Assembly: GCA_900554835.1 (NCBI GenBank)
Contig: USJD01000012.1
Coordinates: 1 to 35,624, forward strand
Direction of reading: 5' to 3'
Source of the DNA: an uncultured Prevotella sp.
Lineage (GTDB): Bacteria; Bacteroidota; Bacteroidia; Bacteroidales; Bacteroidaceae
DNA length: 35,624 bases
The notes under the pieces were generated by a model. The model ran no database searches and had not been told where the DNA came from. It worked only from the letters and a program-made list of their open reading frames with translations. The stretch's first letter is position 1. Each line of letters starts with the position of its first letter. Below are positions 28,950 to 35,624 of the stretch, in pieces. The translations under genes and the position numbers were made by a program.

Positions 28950-30122
28950 ATGACTGTAGGATTGAATAATTTGAGTGATTTATTGCGTAAGCGTATAGCC
29001 GTTGCGGCTTATTATTTTGTACCGGGAGTAGTGTTTGCAAGTTGGGCGAGTCGTATTCCGGATGTAAAGCAGATGTTGCATCTCACTAATGGTCAGTTAG
29101 GTTCTGTGCTCTTTGCCATTCCTATCGGCCAACTCCTGATGATGGCTTTTTCGGGCGTTTTGGTCAGTAAATTCGGAAGCAAGAAGATGATAGTTCTTGC
29201 AGAGGTTCTATATGCTCTTGTCCTTTTTTCTATCGGAAGTAGCAGTACCGTTTTCCAACTCATACTCTCGCTCGTAGCTTTTGGAATGATGGCCAATCTG
29301 ATGAATATCGCTACCAATACACAGGCCTGTCTGGTAGAGAAAATGTATGGTCGCAACATTATGTCGTCTTTTCATGGCTTATGGAGCCTTGGTGGTTTCT
29401 CTGGTGGCATCATCGGAGCCGTCTTTGCGAATACGCTTCTTCCGATAGAAGCTCATTTTGGTACTATTTTAGTGATGAGCCTTATCATTATCGCCGTTGG
29501 CTTCAGATTCCTCGTGGATGATGCTACGGCAAAAGCAGAAGAGGAAGATGTTCCGAAGTTTTCTTTCAGAACCATCGACCCGATTTTGTTTCTTTTAGGA
29601 CTGATGGGATTTTCCGGTATGTTCTGTGAAGGTACTGTTTATGATTGGTCGGGTGTATATTTCTCGTCAGTAGTAAAACCTGATGAGGCTTTTATCCGTG
29701 CCGGTTATGTGGCAGGTATGGGAGCGATGACCTTGGGCCGTTTCCTTGCCGATGGATTTGTCACGAAATATGGACCAGCCAGGGTGCTGAAAGTTTGTGG
29801 AGGTTTGATAGTAGGTGGTTTGTGGTTGGCTGCTGCTTTTCCTTATCTCATTCCTGCTACCTTTGGTTTCTTGCTGGTAGGTTTCGGAATATCTTCGTCT
29901 GTTCCTATCTGTTATAGTATAGCAGGTAAGTTGGGCACTATCAAGGCCAGCATTGCCATCACGATTGTTTCGAGTATCAGTTTCTTCGGTTTCCTGGTAG
30001 GTCCTCCTGTCATCGGATGGCTTGCTGAAGCTACAGGACTGCGCATTGCCATCAGTATTGCTGCTTGTCTTGGGTTAATGATTGCATTTGTGGCAACAAA
30101 GTTATGCCCAATAAGAATATAG
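28950..30122 (+). CDS. MFS transporter (FucP/YbjJ-like)
   Basis: A 390-residue inner-membrane protein with about 12 hydrophobic segments. The beginning (FVPGVVFASWASRIPDVKQ, about 23-41) and the loop VSKFGSKKMI (73-82) between TM2 and TM3 resemble the YbjJ/fucose-permease branch of the major facilitator superfamily. The family exports or imports small molecules, often sugars; the substrate here cannot be read from sequence. It lies between two genes linked to polysaccharide breakdown (SGNH hydrolase and GH115), so uptake of a released sugar or acid is a fair inference only. A glycine-rich signature IGAVFANTLLP (about 155-165) lies in the middle of the first half. Confidence 0.8.
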   Translation: MTVGLNNLSDLLRKRIAVAAYYFVPGVVFASWASRIPDVKQMLHLTNGQLGSVLFAIPIGQLLMMAFSGVLVSKFGSKKMIVLAEVLYALVLFSIGSSSTVFQLILSLVAFGMMANLMNIATNTQACLVEKMYGRNIMSSFHGLWSLGGFSGGIIGAVFANTLLPIEAHFGTILVMSLIIIAVGFRFLVDDATAKAEEEDVPKFSFRTIDPILFLLGLMGFSGMFCEGTVYDWSGVYFSSVVKPDEAFIRAGYVAGMGAMTLGRFLADGFVTKYGPARVLKVCGGLIVGGLWLAAAFPYLIPATFGFLLVGFGISSSVPICYSIAGKLGTIKASIAITIVSSISFFGFLVGPPVIGWLAEATGLRIAISIAACLGLMIAFVATKLCPIRI

Positions 30123-30230
30123 TATGTTTTTGATTAACAAATTCGTCCAGATGTCTCTATTTGCAGAATTATTGTATGTTTATAGGTGAAAAATGAACGA
30201 TAAATAACCTTTTTCTCATCTGAAATGATG

Positions 30231-30238
30231 TAATTTTG
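30231..30238 (+). promoter_or_regulatory. -7 box for the GH115 gene
   Basis: TAATTTTG followed by CAC matches the consensus. It overlaps the most upstream in-frame ATG (30236), which therefore cannot be the start codon. Confidence 0.65.
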
Positions 30239-30271
30239 CACCATCAAAATTACAAAAATACTCTTATTGAC

Positions 30272-32716
30272 ATGATAACAATTAAAATGAACTATTTAGA
30301 AAAGGTTGCAAAGATACTCTTCTTCGTGTTGATGTGCCTGTTTGTATCAGCTGCAGTGTCGGCAAAAGATTACGTATGGTATGACGGTTCTCATGCTGTA
30401 ACTTATCATATACAAAAGGAGGTTGACCCTGTCGTGAAGGTTGCTGCAGATATGTTCTCAGATGACATGGAAGCAGTGACTGGCAAGAAAGCGATCTATG
30501 CAAACCATGTGAAAGAAGCTGCTATCAGGGTAGTGCAACTTGATAAAACTTCTGTTTCTCTTAAGAAAAAGTTGCTGAAACAGGGGGTTCCCGTTAATGA
30601 ACTATTGAAAAAAACAGATGGTTTCAGTATATCTGTTATCAATAATCAGATAACTATAGTTGGTGTAAACGGACGTGGTGCAGCCTACGGCCTGTTGGAG
30701 ATGTCTCGCCATGCCGGTGTGAATCCATGGGTATGGTGGGGAGATGTAGTACCTGAAAAGAAGTCCTTATTATCCATTGATGAATCTTATAAAACTCTAC
30801 AGGGAGCTTCCGTGGAGTATCGTGGTATTTTTATTAATGATGAGGATTGGAGTTTGCGCCCTTGGAGTTGCCATAACTTTGAAAAAGGTCCTGAGGGCAG
30901 GATTGGCAGGAACACTTATAAGAAAGTTTTTCAACTCTTGATGCGCCTTCGTGCCAATACGATTTGGCCGGCTATGCATGAAGGGACTGTTTCCTTTTTC
31001 AAGATACCTGGTGCCAAGGCGGTAGCTGACAGTTGTGGTATAGCTGTGGGCAGTTCTCATTGTGAACCTCTGCTGAGAAGCAATACCGGTGAATGGGATA
31101 CCTCTAAGCGGGGAAGATTCAACTATATTACCAATAAAAAAGAAGTTCAGAAATATTGGGCTGAGCGCCTTGATGAAGTTAAAGACTCGAAAGGTGGTAA
31201 TTTGCTTACCATAGGTATGCGTGGTATTCATGATGGAAGTATGGAAGGTGTACATACCATGCAGGAGAAATTTGACGGTTTGCAGCAAGTCATCAATGAC
31301 CAGCAGGAACTGATTCGTCGTCATCTTGGCGATCCAAGCAAGCAGATACAGGTATTTATTCCATATAAGGAAGTACTTGATATCTATAATAAGGGATTGA
31401 AGGTTCCGGATTATGCCACTTTGATGTGGTGTGATGACAACTATGGTTATCTCACCCGTCTTCCTAATGCCAAAGAGCAGAAGCGTCTTGGTGGCGGTGG
31501 AATATACTATCACTTGAGCTATTGGGGGCGTCCTCATGACCATCTTTGGCTGACTACCACTCAGCCTGGATTGATATACAATGAGATGAAAGCGGCTTAC
31601 GATCATCAGGTTCGCAAGATTTGGATTGCGAATGTACATGATCCAAAAGTTGCTGGTTATGACTTGGAACTTTTCCTGGATATGGCTTGGAATATCAACT
31701 GCGTCAATGCAAATACGCTGGAAAATCATTATCAGGCATGGTTGTGCCGTCAGTTTGGTGAAGAAGCAGGAAAGGCTCTTTTCCCAGCTATGAAGGAATT
31801 TTATCATCTTTGTGGCGAGCGACGTCCGGAATTCATGGGATGGACCCAAGTAGAGTTGGAAAAGAAGAAATATCCTCGCGGACTGAGTCCTGTAGAAGGT
31901 TCTGAATTTTCAACTACAGCCTTTGGTAACGAACGTGAGCGTTATTTGGAAAGATATGCAATTATTGCGTCCCAGGTGAAAGATGTAGCTTCGCTTATCC
32001 GCCCAGAACTGAAAGATGCTTATTTTGCTGCCATTGAATATCCTGTATTGGCAGCTGAGGCTCATGCTCGAAAATTGCTTCGTAACAGTAAGGCTGCTTA
32101 TGAAGAGATCAAGAAACTGACAGATGTTTATAATCATAAGGTAGCAAATGGTAAGTGGAATGGTTTGATGGATATGAAGCCAAGAAACTTGCCAGTATTT
32201 GCTGCCCCTCATCTCAAGCAATCCTTCGCACCTAAGAGTGATTCTCTGGCTTTCCATCCTCTCCATGTAGAGGGAGTGATTGCTCGTAATGCGTGTGATT
32301 TTCAAAAAACTTCTGGTCCTGTAGAGATGGTTCAGATGCTGGGACATAGCATGCATGCCGTAAGTTTACCAAAGGGTGAAAGTTTGACTTATGATTTTTC
32401 TGTAGAGAAGGCGGGTGATGCCTTGCTTAAGATAGCATTGATTCCTACGCAGCCAAGTGATCAGGGAGACTTGAGATTCTCTGTCAGTATTGATGGGGCT
32501 GAACCTACTGTGTTTAGCTTAAAAGAACCTTTTCGTTCTGAGCGTTGGAAGTTGAATGTATTGAGAGGTCAGGCGGTAAGAGATTTGAAACTGACTGGTC
32601 TGAAAGCTGGTAAGCATACTTTGGTTATCAAGGCTCTTGATTATCACGTGCTCGTAGATCAGTGGATGATAGATTCTGATTTGTCTCGTCAGTTCTATTT
32701 GTTCCCGGTGGAATAA
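30272..32716 (+). CDS. GH115-family xylan alpha-1,2-glucuronidase, secreted
   Basis: About 814 residues, exported by a signal peptide (ILFFVLMCLFVSAAVSA). The sequence matches GH115, enzymes that remove (4-O-methyl-)glucuronic acid from internal and terminal xylose of glucuronoxylan. Family blocks seen are YGLLEMSRHAGVNPWVWWGD, the GSSHCEPLLRSNTGEWD region, MWCDDNYGYLTRLP, YYHLSYWGRPHDHLWL and PKVAGYDLELFLDMAWN. The C-terminal 160 residues form a beta-rich module ending DYHVLVDQWMIDSD. Length is normal. The -7 box at 30231 rules out the ATG at 30236; 30272 is used here, and 30287, in an A-rich context, is equally possible. With the SGNH hydrolase and MFS genes it suggests xylan use. Confidence 0.88.
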   Translation: MITIKMNYLEKVAKILFFVLMCLFVSAAVSAKDYVWYDGSHAVTYHIQKEVDPVVKVAADMFSDDMEAVTGKKAIYANHVKEAAIRVVQLDKTSVSLKKKLLKQGVPVNELLKKTDGFSISVINNQITIVGVNGRGAAYGLLEMSRHAGVNPWVWWGDVVPEKKSLLSIDESYKTLQGASVEYRGIFINDEDWSLRPWSCHNFEKGPEGRIGRNTYKKVFQLLMRLRANTIWPAMHEGTVSFFKIPGAKAVADSCGIAVGSSHCEPLLRSNTGEWDTSKRGRFNYITNKKEVQKYWAERLDEVKDSKGGNLLTIGMRGIHDGSMEGVHTMQEKFDGLQQVINDQQELIRRHLGDPSKQIQVFIPYKEVLDIYNKGLKVPDYATLMWCDDNYGYLTRLPNAKEQKRLGGGGIYYHLSYWGRPHDHLWLTTTQPGLIYNEMKAAYDHQVRKIWIANVHDPKVAGYDLELFLDMAWNINCVNANTLENHYQAWLCRQFGEEAGKALFPAMKEFYHLCGERRPEFMGWTQVELEKKKYPRGLSPVEGSEFSTTAFGNERERYLERYAIIASQVKDVASLIRPELKDAYFAAIEYPVLAAEAHARKLLRNSKAAYEEIKKLTDVYNHKVANGKWNGLMDMKPRNLPVFAAPHLKQSFAPKSDSLAFHPLHVEGVIARNACDFQKTSGPVEMVQMLGHSMHAVSLPKGESLTYDFSVEKAGDALLKIALIPTQPSDQGDLRFSVSIDGAEPTVFSLKEPFRSERWKLNVLRGQAVRDLKLTGLKAGKHTLVIKALDYHVLVDQWMIDSDLSRQFYLFPVE

Positions 32717-32980
32717 GCTGAATTCGCATTCATGAATGCAGGAAATGTGCAGTTTCTTATGATATAAATTCGTGTGTTGAGTAGAATATGTACAAAATTA
32801 CTTGCTTTTGAACGTTTTTATAAGCTTGAATATTTCTTTAATCATTAACTTTGCAGTATAAAAGTAGATAAGTATATTAGTTTGGTTAGATTAGTTTATT
32901 TTTTTTTATGGTTTTAGAAATTTAGGTTTTAAGTATGTTTGTTTTAGAGTAATTTTGAATGAATTATTTAGAATCAAAAC

Positions 32981-33016
32981 AAGAAGCGCAGTTGTTGGGA
33001 AACAGCTGCGCTTCTT
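32981..33016. terminator. 16-bp hairpin with GGGA tetraloop
   Basis: AAGAAGCGCAGTTGTT (32981-32996) pairs fully with AACAGCTGCGCTTCTT (33001-33016), with one G-U pair and loop GGGA. No good T-run follows on the plus strand; on the minus strand TTGTTTTG follows. It may end GH115 transcripts or a short RNA started at 32846. Confidence 0.65.
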
Positions 33017-33149
33017 GGTGAATATATTTGTGTATGGCGGGCGTAGAGACCGAAGGCGGGAGTTTCCTTGGCATCCTTTCCGGTTTTGATGCTTTTGCCA
33101 TTAATTAGACGTGGGTTAGCAGAGAATTTGCTGGATGAAGATAGAAATA

Positions 33150-33181
33150 TTTGGTAGTTACAAAATAAATTCGTAATTTTG
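33150..33181 (+). promoter_or_regulatory. Promoter of the AAA/DUF1703 gene
   Basis: TTTGG at 33150-33154 and TAATTTTG at 33174-33181 are 19 nt apart, a good Bacteroidota promoter. The leader is about 45 nt and carries AGAGG just before the ATG. Confidence 0.75.
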
Positions 33182-33230
33182 CCAAAAGCATTCGAAATGG
33201 TGGCAAATATAAAATAATATAAGAGGAAAA

Positions 33231-34805
33231 ATGGGAATTTATATAAATAAAGGCAATGACGGTTTCGCATCTCTCTGCAATTCGAAGTTTGTCGATAAGA
33301 GTATGTTGATAGCGGAAGTGAACTCTGTGATGATGACGGAGAATCGCTTTCTCTGTGTTACTCGTGCCCGAAGATTTGGTAAATCTGTGGCTGTAAAAAT
33401 GCTCAATGCCTATTATGACAAGTCTTGCGATTCCCATGAACTATTCGATGGATTGGCTATATGCAAAGATAAGGATTTTGAAAAGCATCTTAATCATTAT
33501 CCTGTGCTTTATTTGGATATGACGGATTTCGTAACGAAATATGGTAAGAACGAGCGCATTGTTGAGTATATCAAGCATGATATTTGTGAGGAACTACTGA
33601 GCTTGTACGATTGCGTGACGATGAAAACCAACGATGATTTGATGGATTTGCTCGTTAGTATCGTTGACCATACAGGAGAGAAATTCATCTGTTTAATTGA
33701 CGAATGGGATGCTCTTTGCCGTGAGGGGCAGGAGAAACAAATGGATGAGTATGTCGATTTATTGCGCCGTCTCTTCAAGGGAAGTATGACAGAATATGTC
33801 TTCGCATGTTGCTATATGACTGGTATTCTGCCGATCAAACGCTATAATACCCAGTCGGCATTGAATAATTTTGATGAATACACGATGCTCAGTCCAGCCC
33901 AGTTGGCTCCTTATTTCGGTTTTACGGAGAAAGAAGTGGGATGTTTATGTGCCGATGGGGGAATGGATATTTATGAGATGAAGCGTTGGTATGATGGCTA
34001 TGAACTTGGAAAGGAGAAGGCGATGTACAATCCGTATGCAGTAATGCGCGCCTTGAAACGTAAATTGTATGAAAGCTTTTGGACAAGTACTAATACGTTT
34101 GAGAGTCTCAAACGTTATATCACGATGAATTTTGATGGTTTGAAGGATGATATTATCCATGCTCTTAATGATGTTCCTGTGAGGGTAAATGCACTGCGTT
34201 TTAGCAATGATATGCACAAGGTGGAGTGCAAGGATGATGTCCTGACACTTCTTTGCCATTTGGGTTATCTTTCTTATAATAGTGAGACCAAATGTGCATG
34301 CATTCCTAATTATGAAGTTCGCCAAGAATTTGAGACTGCTATAGCGGACACCAGTTGGAAAGAGGTGACGAGTGCATTGGAACATTCCGAAGACTTATTG
34401 GCGCATTTGCTTAATGGCGATGAGGAAGATGTGGCAACAAACGTTGCTGAGGTTCATGAACAAAATACCAGTATCTTGAAATACAATGATGAGAATTCTT
34501 TGGCTTGTGTTCTTTCGTTGGCATTTTATACTGCAAGAAATCGTTATGAGATGATTCGTGAATTGCCAACGGGCAAGGGCTTTGCTGATATAGTGCTGTT
34601 GCCTTACCGTCATGTGGATGCTCCTGCGATAGTGTTAGAGCTGAAGTGGAATAATGATGCCGATACTGCTATCAGCCAGATCAAACTTCAAGGATATGGA
34701 AAATCTTTGATGCACTATGTTGGTGATGTGATTCTAGTAGGCATCAACTATGATAAACAAACGAAAGTACATAGTTGCAAAATTGAGAAAATTGTAAAGA
34801 AGTAA
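33231..34805 (+). CDS. AAA-ATPase-like protein with C-terminal PD-(D/E)XK domain (DUF1703 type)
   Basis: A 524-residue protein of the AAA-ATPase_like plus DUF1703 family, heavily expanded in gut Bacteroidota and clostridia. The N-terminal signature has the P-loop variant TRARRFGKS (44-52) and Walker B-like LIDEWDAL (155-162). The C-terminal nuclease-like fold shows GFADIVLL (D453) and VLELKW (E470, K472), the D and ExK of a PD-(D/E)XK core, plus the downstream Q in QGYGKSL. The middle part is helical. Biological role unproven; links to defence or mobile elements are suspected from the family's patchy distribution. It has its own promoter, an AGAGG ribosome site 5 nt before the ATG, and a shared terminator with feoB. 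Confidence 0.85.
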   Translation: MGIYINKGNDGFASLCNSKFVDKSMLIAEVNSVMMTENRFLCVTRARRFGKSVAVKMLNAYYDKSCDSHELFDGLAICKDKDFEKHLNHYPVLYLDMTDFVTKYGKNERIVEYIKHDICEELLSLYDCVTMKTNDDLMDLLVSIVDHTGEKFICLIDEWDALCREGQEKQMDEYVDLLRRLFKGSMTEYVFACCYMTGILPIKRYNTQSALNNFDEYTMLSPAQLAPYFGFTEKEVGCLCADGGMDIYEMKRWYDGYELGKEKAMYNPYAVMRALKRKLYESFWTSTNTFESLKRYITMNFDGLKDDIIHALNDVPVRVNALRFSNDMHKVECKDDVLTLLCHLGYLSYNSETKCACIPNYEVRQEFETAIADTSWKEVTSALEHSEDLLAHLLNGDEEDVATNVAEVHEQNTSILKYNDENSLACVLSLAFYTARNRYEMIRELPTGKGFADIVLLPYRHVDAPAIVLELKWNNDADTAISQIKLQGYGKSLMHYVGDVILVGINYDKQTKVHSCKIEKIVKK

Positions 34806-34900
34806 TTGTAAGAGGATGAAAATTCCTATCTAATAAAGGTAGATGTTTTGGGGATATAAATGTAAATATATTTATCTAATTTCGATAGATGTTAAATGAA

Positions 34901-34940
34901 AAAAGCCCTTAGACTTCCATGATGAGGTCTAAGGGCTTTT
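34901..34940. terminator. Bidirectional terminator
   Basis: A 14-bp perfect stem (34901-34914 with 34927-34940) with AAAA/TTTT at its base and ATTTTTG beyond lies between the convergent DUF1703 and feoB genes. Confidence 0.9.
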
Positions 34941-35011
34941 ATTTTTGCGTGCCCACGCATAAATTCATACGTCGGCACGCAGTTTATTTTGCTGAGGGGT
35001 ATATTTTCCTT

Positions 35012-35624
35012 TTATATAAATAAATTTCCTATTTGGAAGACCAGAGCTGATACTACCCATGCTAATAGCGTGGTGTAGCCAGCGGCAAAGCCTGCCCATT
35101 TCCAACTGCCCGTCTCGCCCTTGATGGCAGCGATAGTGGCGATGCAAGGGAAATAGAGCAATACGAAGAGGAGGAAGCAATAGGCGGTGAGCGTAGCCTT
35201 GGATGCTGCCTCGGCATCGCTGTAACCGTAGGTCTTCTTCAGGTCAGAAGTCATCTGCTTCTTCAAAACCTCGTATTTTCCGTCTTCATCGTTGTAATCC
35301 TGATCGTCAGAGAAACTGTCGTTGTTGCTGTAGAGCACACCCATTGTTGAGGCTACAATCTCCTTGGCACCCACACCGGAAACCAAGCCCACATCCAGCT
35401 TCCAGTCGAAACCCTGTGGGGTGAAGATTGGTTCGATGGTCTTACCGATTCTGCCGATATAGCTCTGCTCCTGTTGTGCCTGGGTATCAAGTTCCTCATT
35501 GTGAGGGAAGTAGCCTAACGCCCATACGATGATACTTGCCACGAGGATGATTCCACCCATCTTCTTCAAGTACTGTTTACCCTTCTCCCAGGTATGGCGA
35601 CCTATCGCCTTCCAGGTAGGGAAG
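35012..35624 (-). CDS. feoB: Ferrous iron transport protein B, C-terminal part
   Basis: Partial gene: the frame is open to the window end, and the N-terminal G domain lies outside. About 203 C-terminal residues are visible. The run TWEKGKQYLKKMGGIIL followed by WALGYFP is typical of the FeoB permease core, and GLVSGVGAKEIVASTMGVLY is its conserved helix. Three membrane segments can be seen (about 35565-35510, 35190-35110 and 35075-35015). FeoB imports Fe(II) across the inner membrane under low oxygen. The soluble segment between helices is rich in Asp and Asn (NNDSFSDDQDYNDEDGKYE). It converges with the DUF1703 gene and shares the terminator at 34901-34940. Confidence 0.9.
   Translation of the reverse strand, partial: FPTWKAIGRHTWEKGKQYLKKMGGIILVASIIVWALGYFPHNEELDTQAQQEQSYIGRIGKTIEPIFTPQGFDWKLDVGLVSGVGAKEIVASTMGVLYSNNDSFSDDQDYNDEDGKYEVLKKQMTSDLKKTYGYSDAEAASKATLTAYCFLLFVLLYFPCIATIAAIKGETGSWKWAGFAAGYTTLLAWVVSALVFQIGNLFI

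Larger units (their letters stand above)
32717..33230. other. Spacer with possible orphan promoter and strong hairpin
   Basis: This 514-bp A/T-rich gap contains a -7-like TAACTTTG at 32846-32853, a second TAATTTTG at 32950-32957, a 16-bp hairpin (32981-33016) and the promoter of the next gene. On the minus strand the end of an open frame (GLYARHTQIYSPRSAAV region, about 32974-33120) could be a gene relic, but I could not identify it. Confidence 0.6.

Noticed and set aside
32974..33270. 98-codon minus-strand frame downstream of GH115
   Set aside because: It crosses the 16-bp hairpin and the promoter of the next gene. The C-terminal half might be a relic but no family is recognised.

Overview
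The window looks like a chromosome piece from a Bacteroidota bacterium, most likely a gut Prevotellaceae of the Prevotella/Segatella copri type. Upstream of many genes there is a Bacteroidota-type -7 box (TAnnTTTG, several with TTTG or TTTGG about 20 nt before it). Shine-Dalgarno sites are weak. The gene content fits too: DUF4837 lipoprotein, LptE, a GH115 glucuronidase, and PD-(D/E)XK/AAA proteins of the kind expanded in this phylum. Identification is from memory of protein families; no search was run.

Layout. (1) 1-7.9 kb: a TsaC/Sua5-type t6A enzyme, a repeat-filled spacer, then a divergent pair. One side is a minus-strand operon of a 1356-residue GT2 + HIT-like + SpoIID fusion and an AmpG-like permease, probably linked to cell-wall recycling. 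The other side is rlmN. (2) 6.9-13.6 kb: a co-directional housekeeping block: rlmN, DUF4837 lipoprotein, a divergent pdxA, a sigma-54-type activator, lptE, a TPR-like protein and secG, closed by a strong terminator. (3) 13.6-17.7 kb: purine-rich spacer, tRNA-His, yjbQ plus an ATPase on the minus strand, a small repeat-bearing gene, a C-terminal fragment of an ATP-binding protein, and a long leader with many complementary segments. (4) 17.7-26.9 kb: a three-gene operon of SNF2-type helicase, type III Mod-like adenine methyltransferase and Res-like helicase/nuclease, very probably anti-phage defence. (5) 26.9-33.2 kb: a repeat-rich spacer, then an SGNH hydrolase, an MFS sugar-type transporter and a GH115 alpha-glucuronidase, consistent with xylan side-chain use. 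(6) 33.2-35.6 kb: an AAA/DUF1703 protein and, convergent to it, the C-terminal part of feoB running off the end.

The most unusual material is of two kinds. First, the defence operon has a leader (about 17444-17722) packed with nested and mutually exclusive inverted repeats, and its mod gene carries an AT-rich central segment that looks like a swapped target-recognition domain. Second, at least five intergenic regions carry tandem arrays with a nearly constant 19-23 nt period. Their sequences differ from site to site, but most have a short dyad in each unit. PdxA is also odd, because two of the three expected metal-ligand histidines are lysines.
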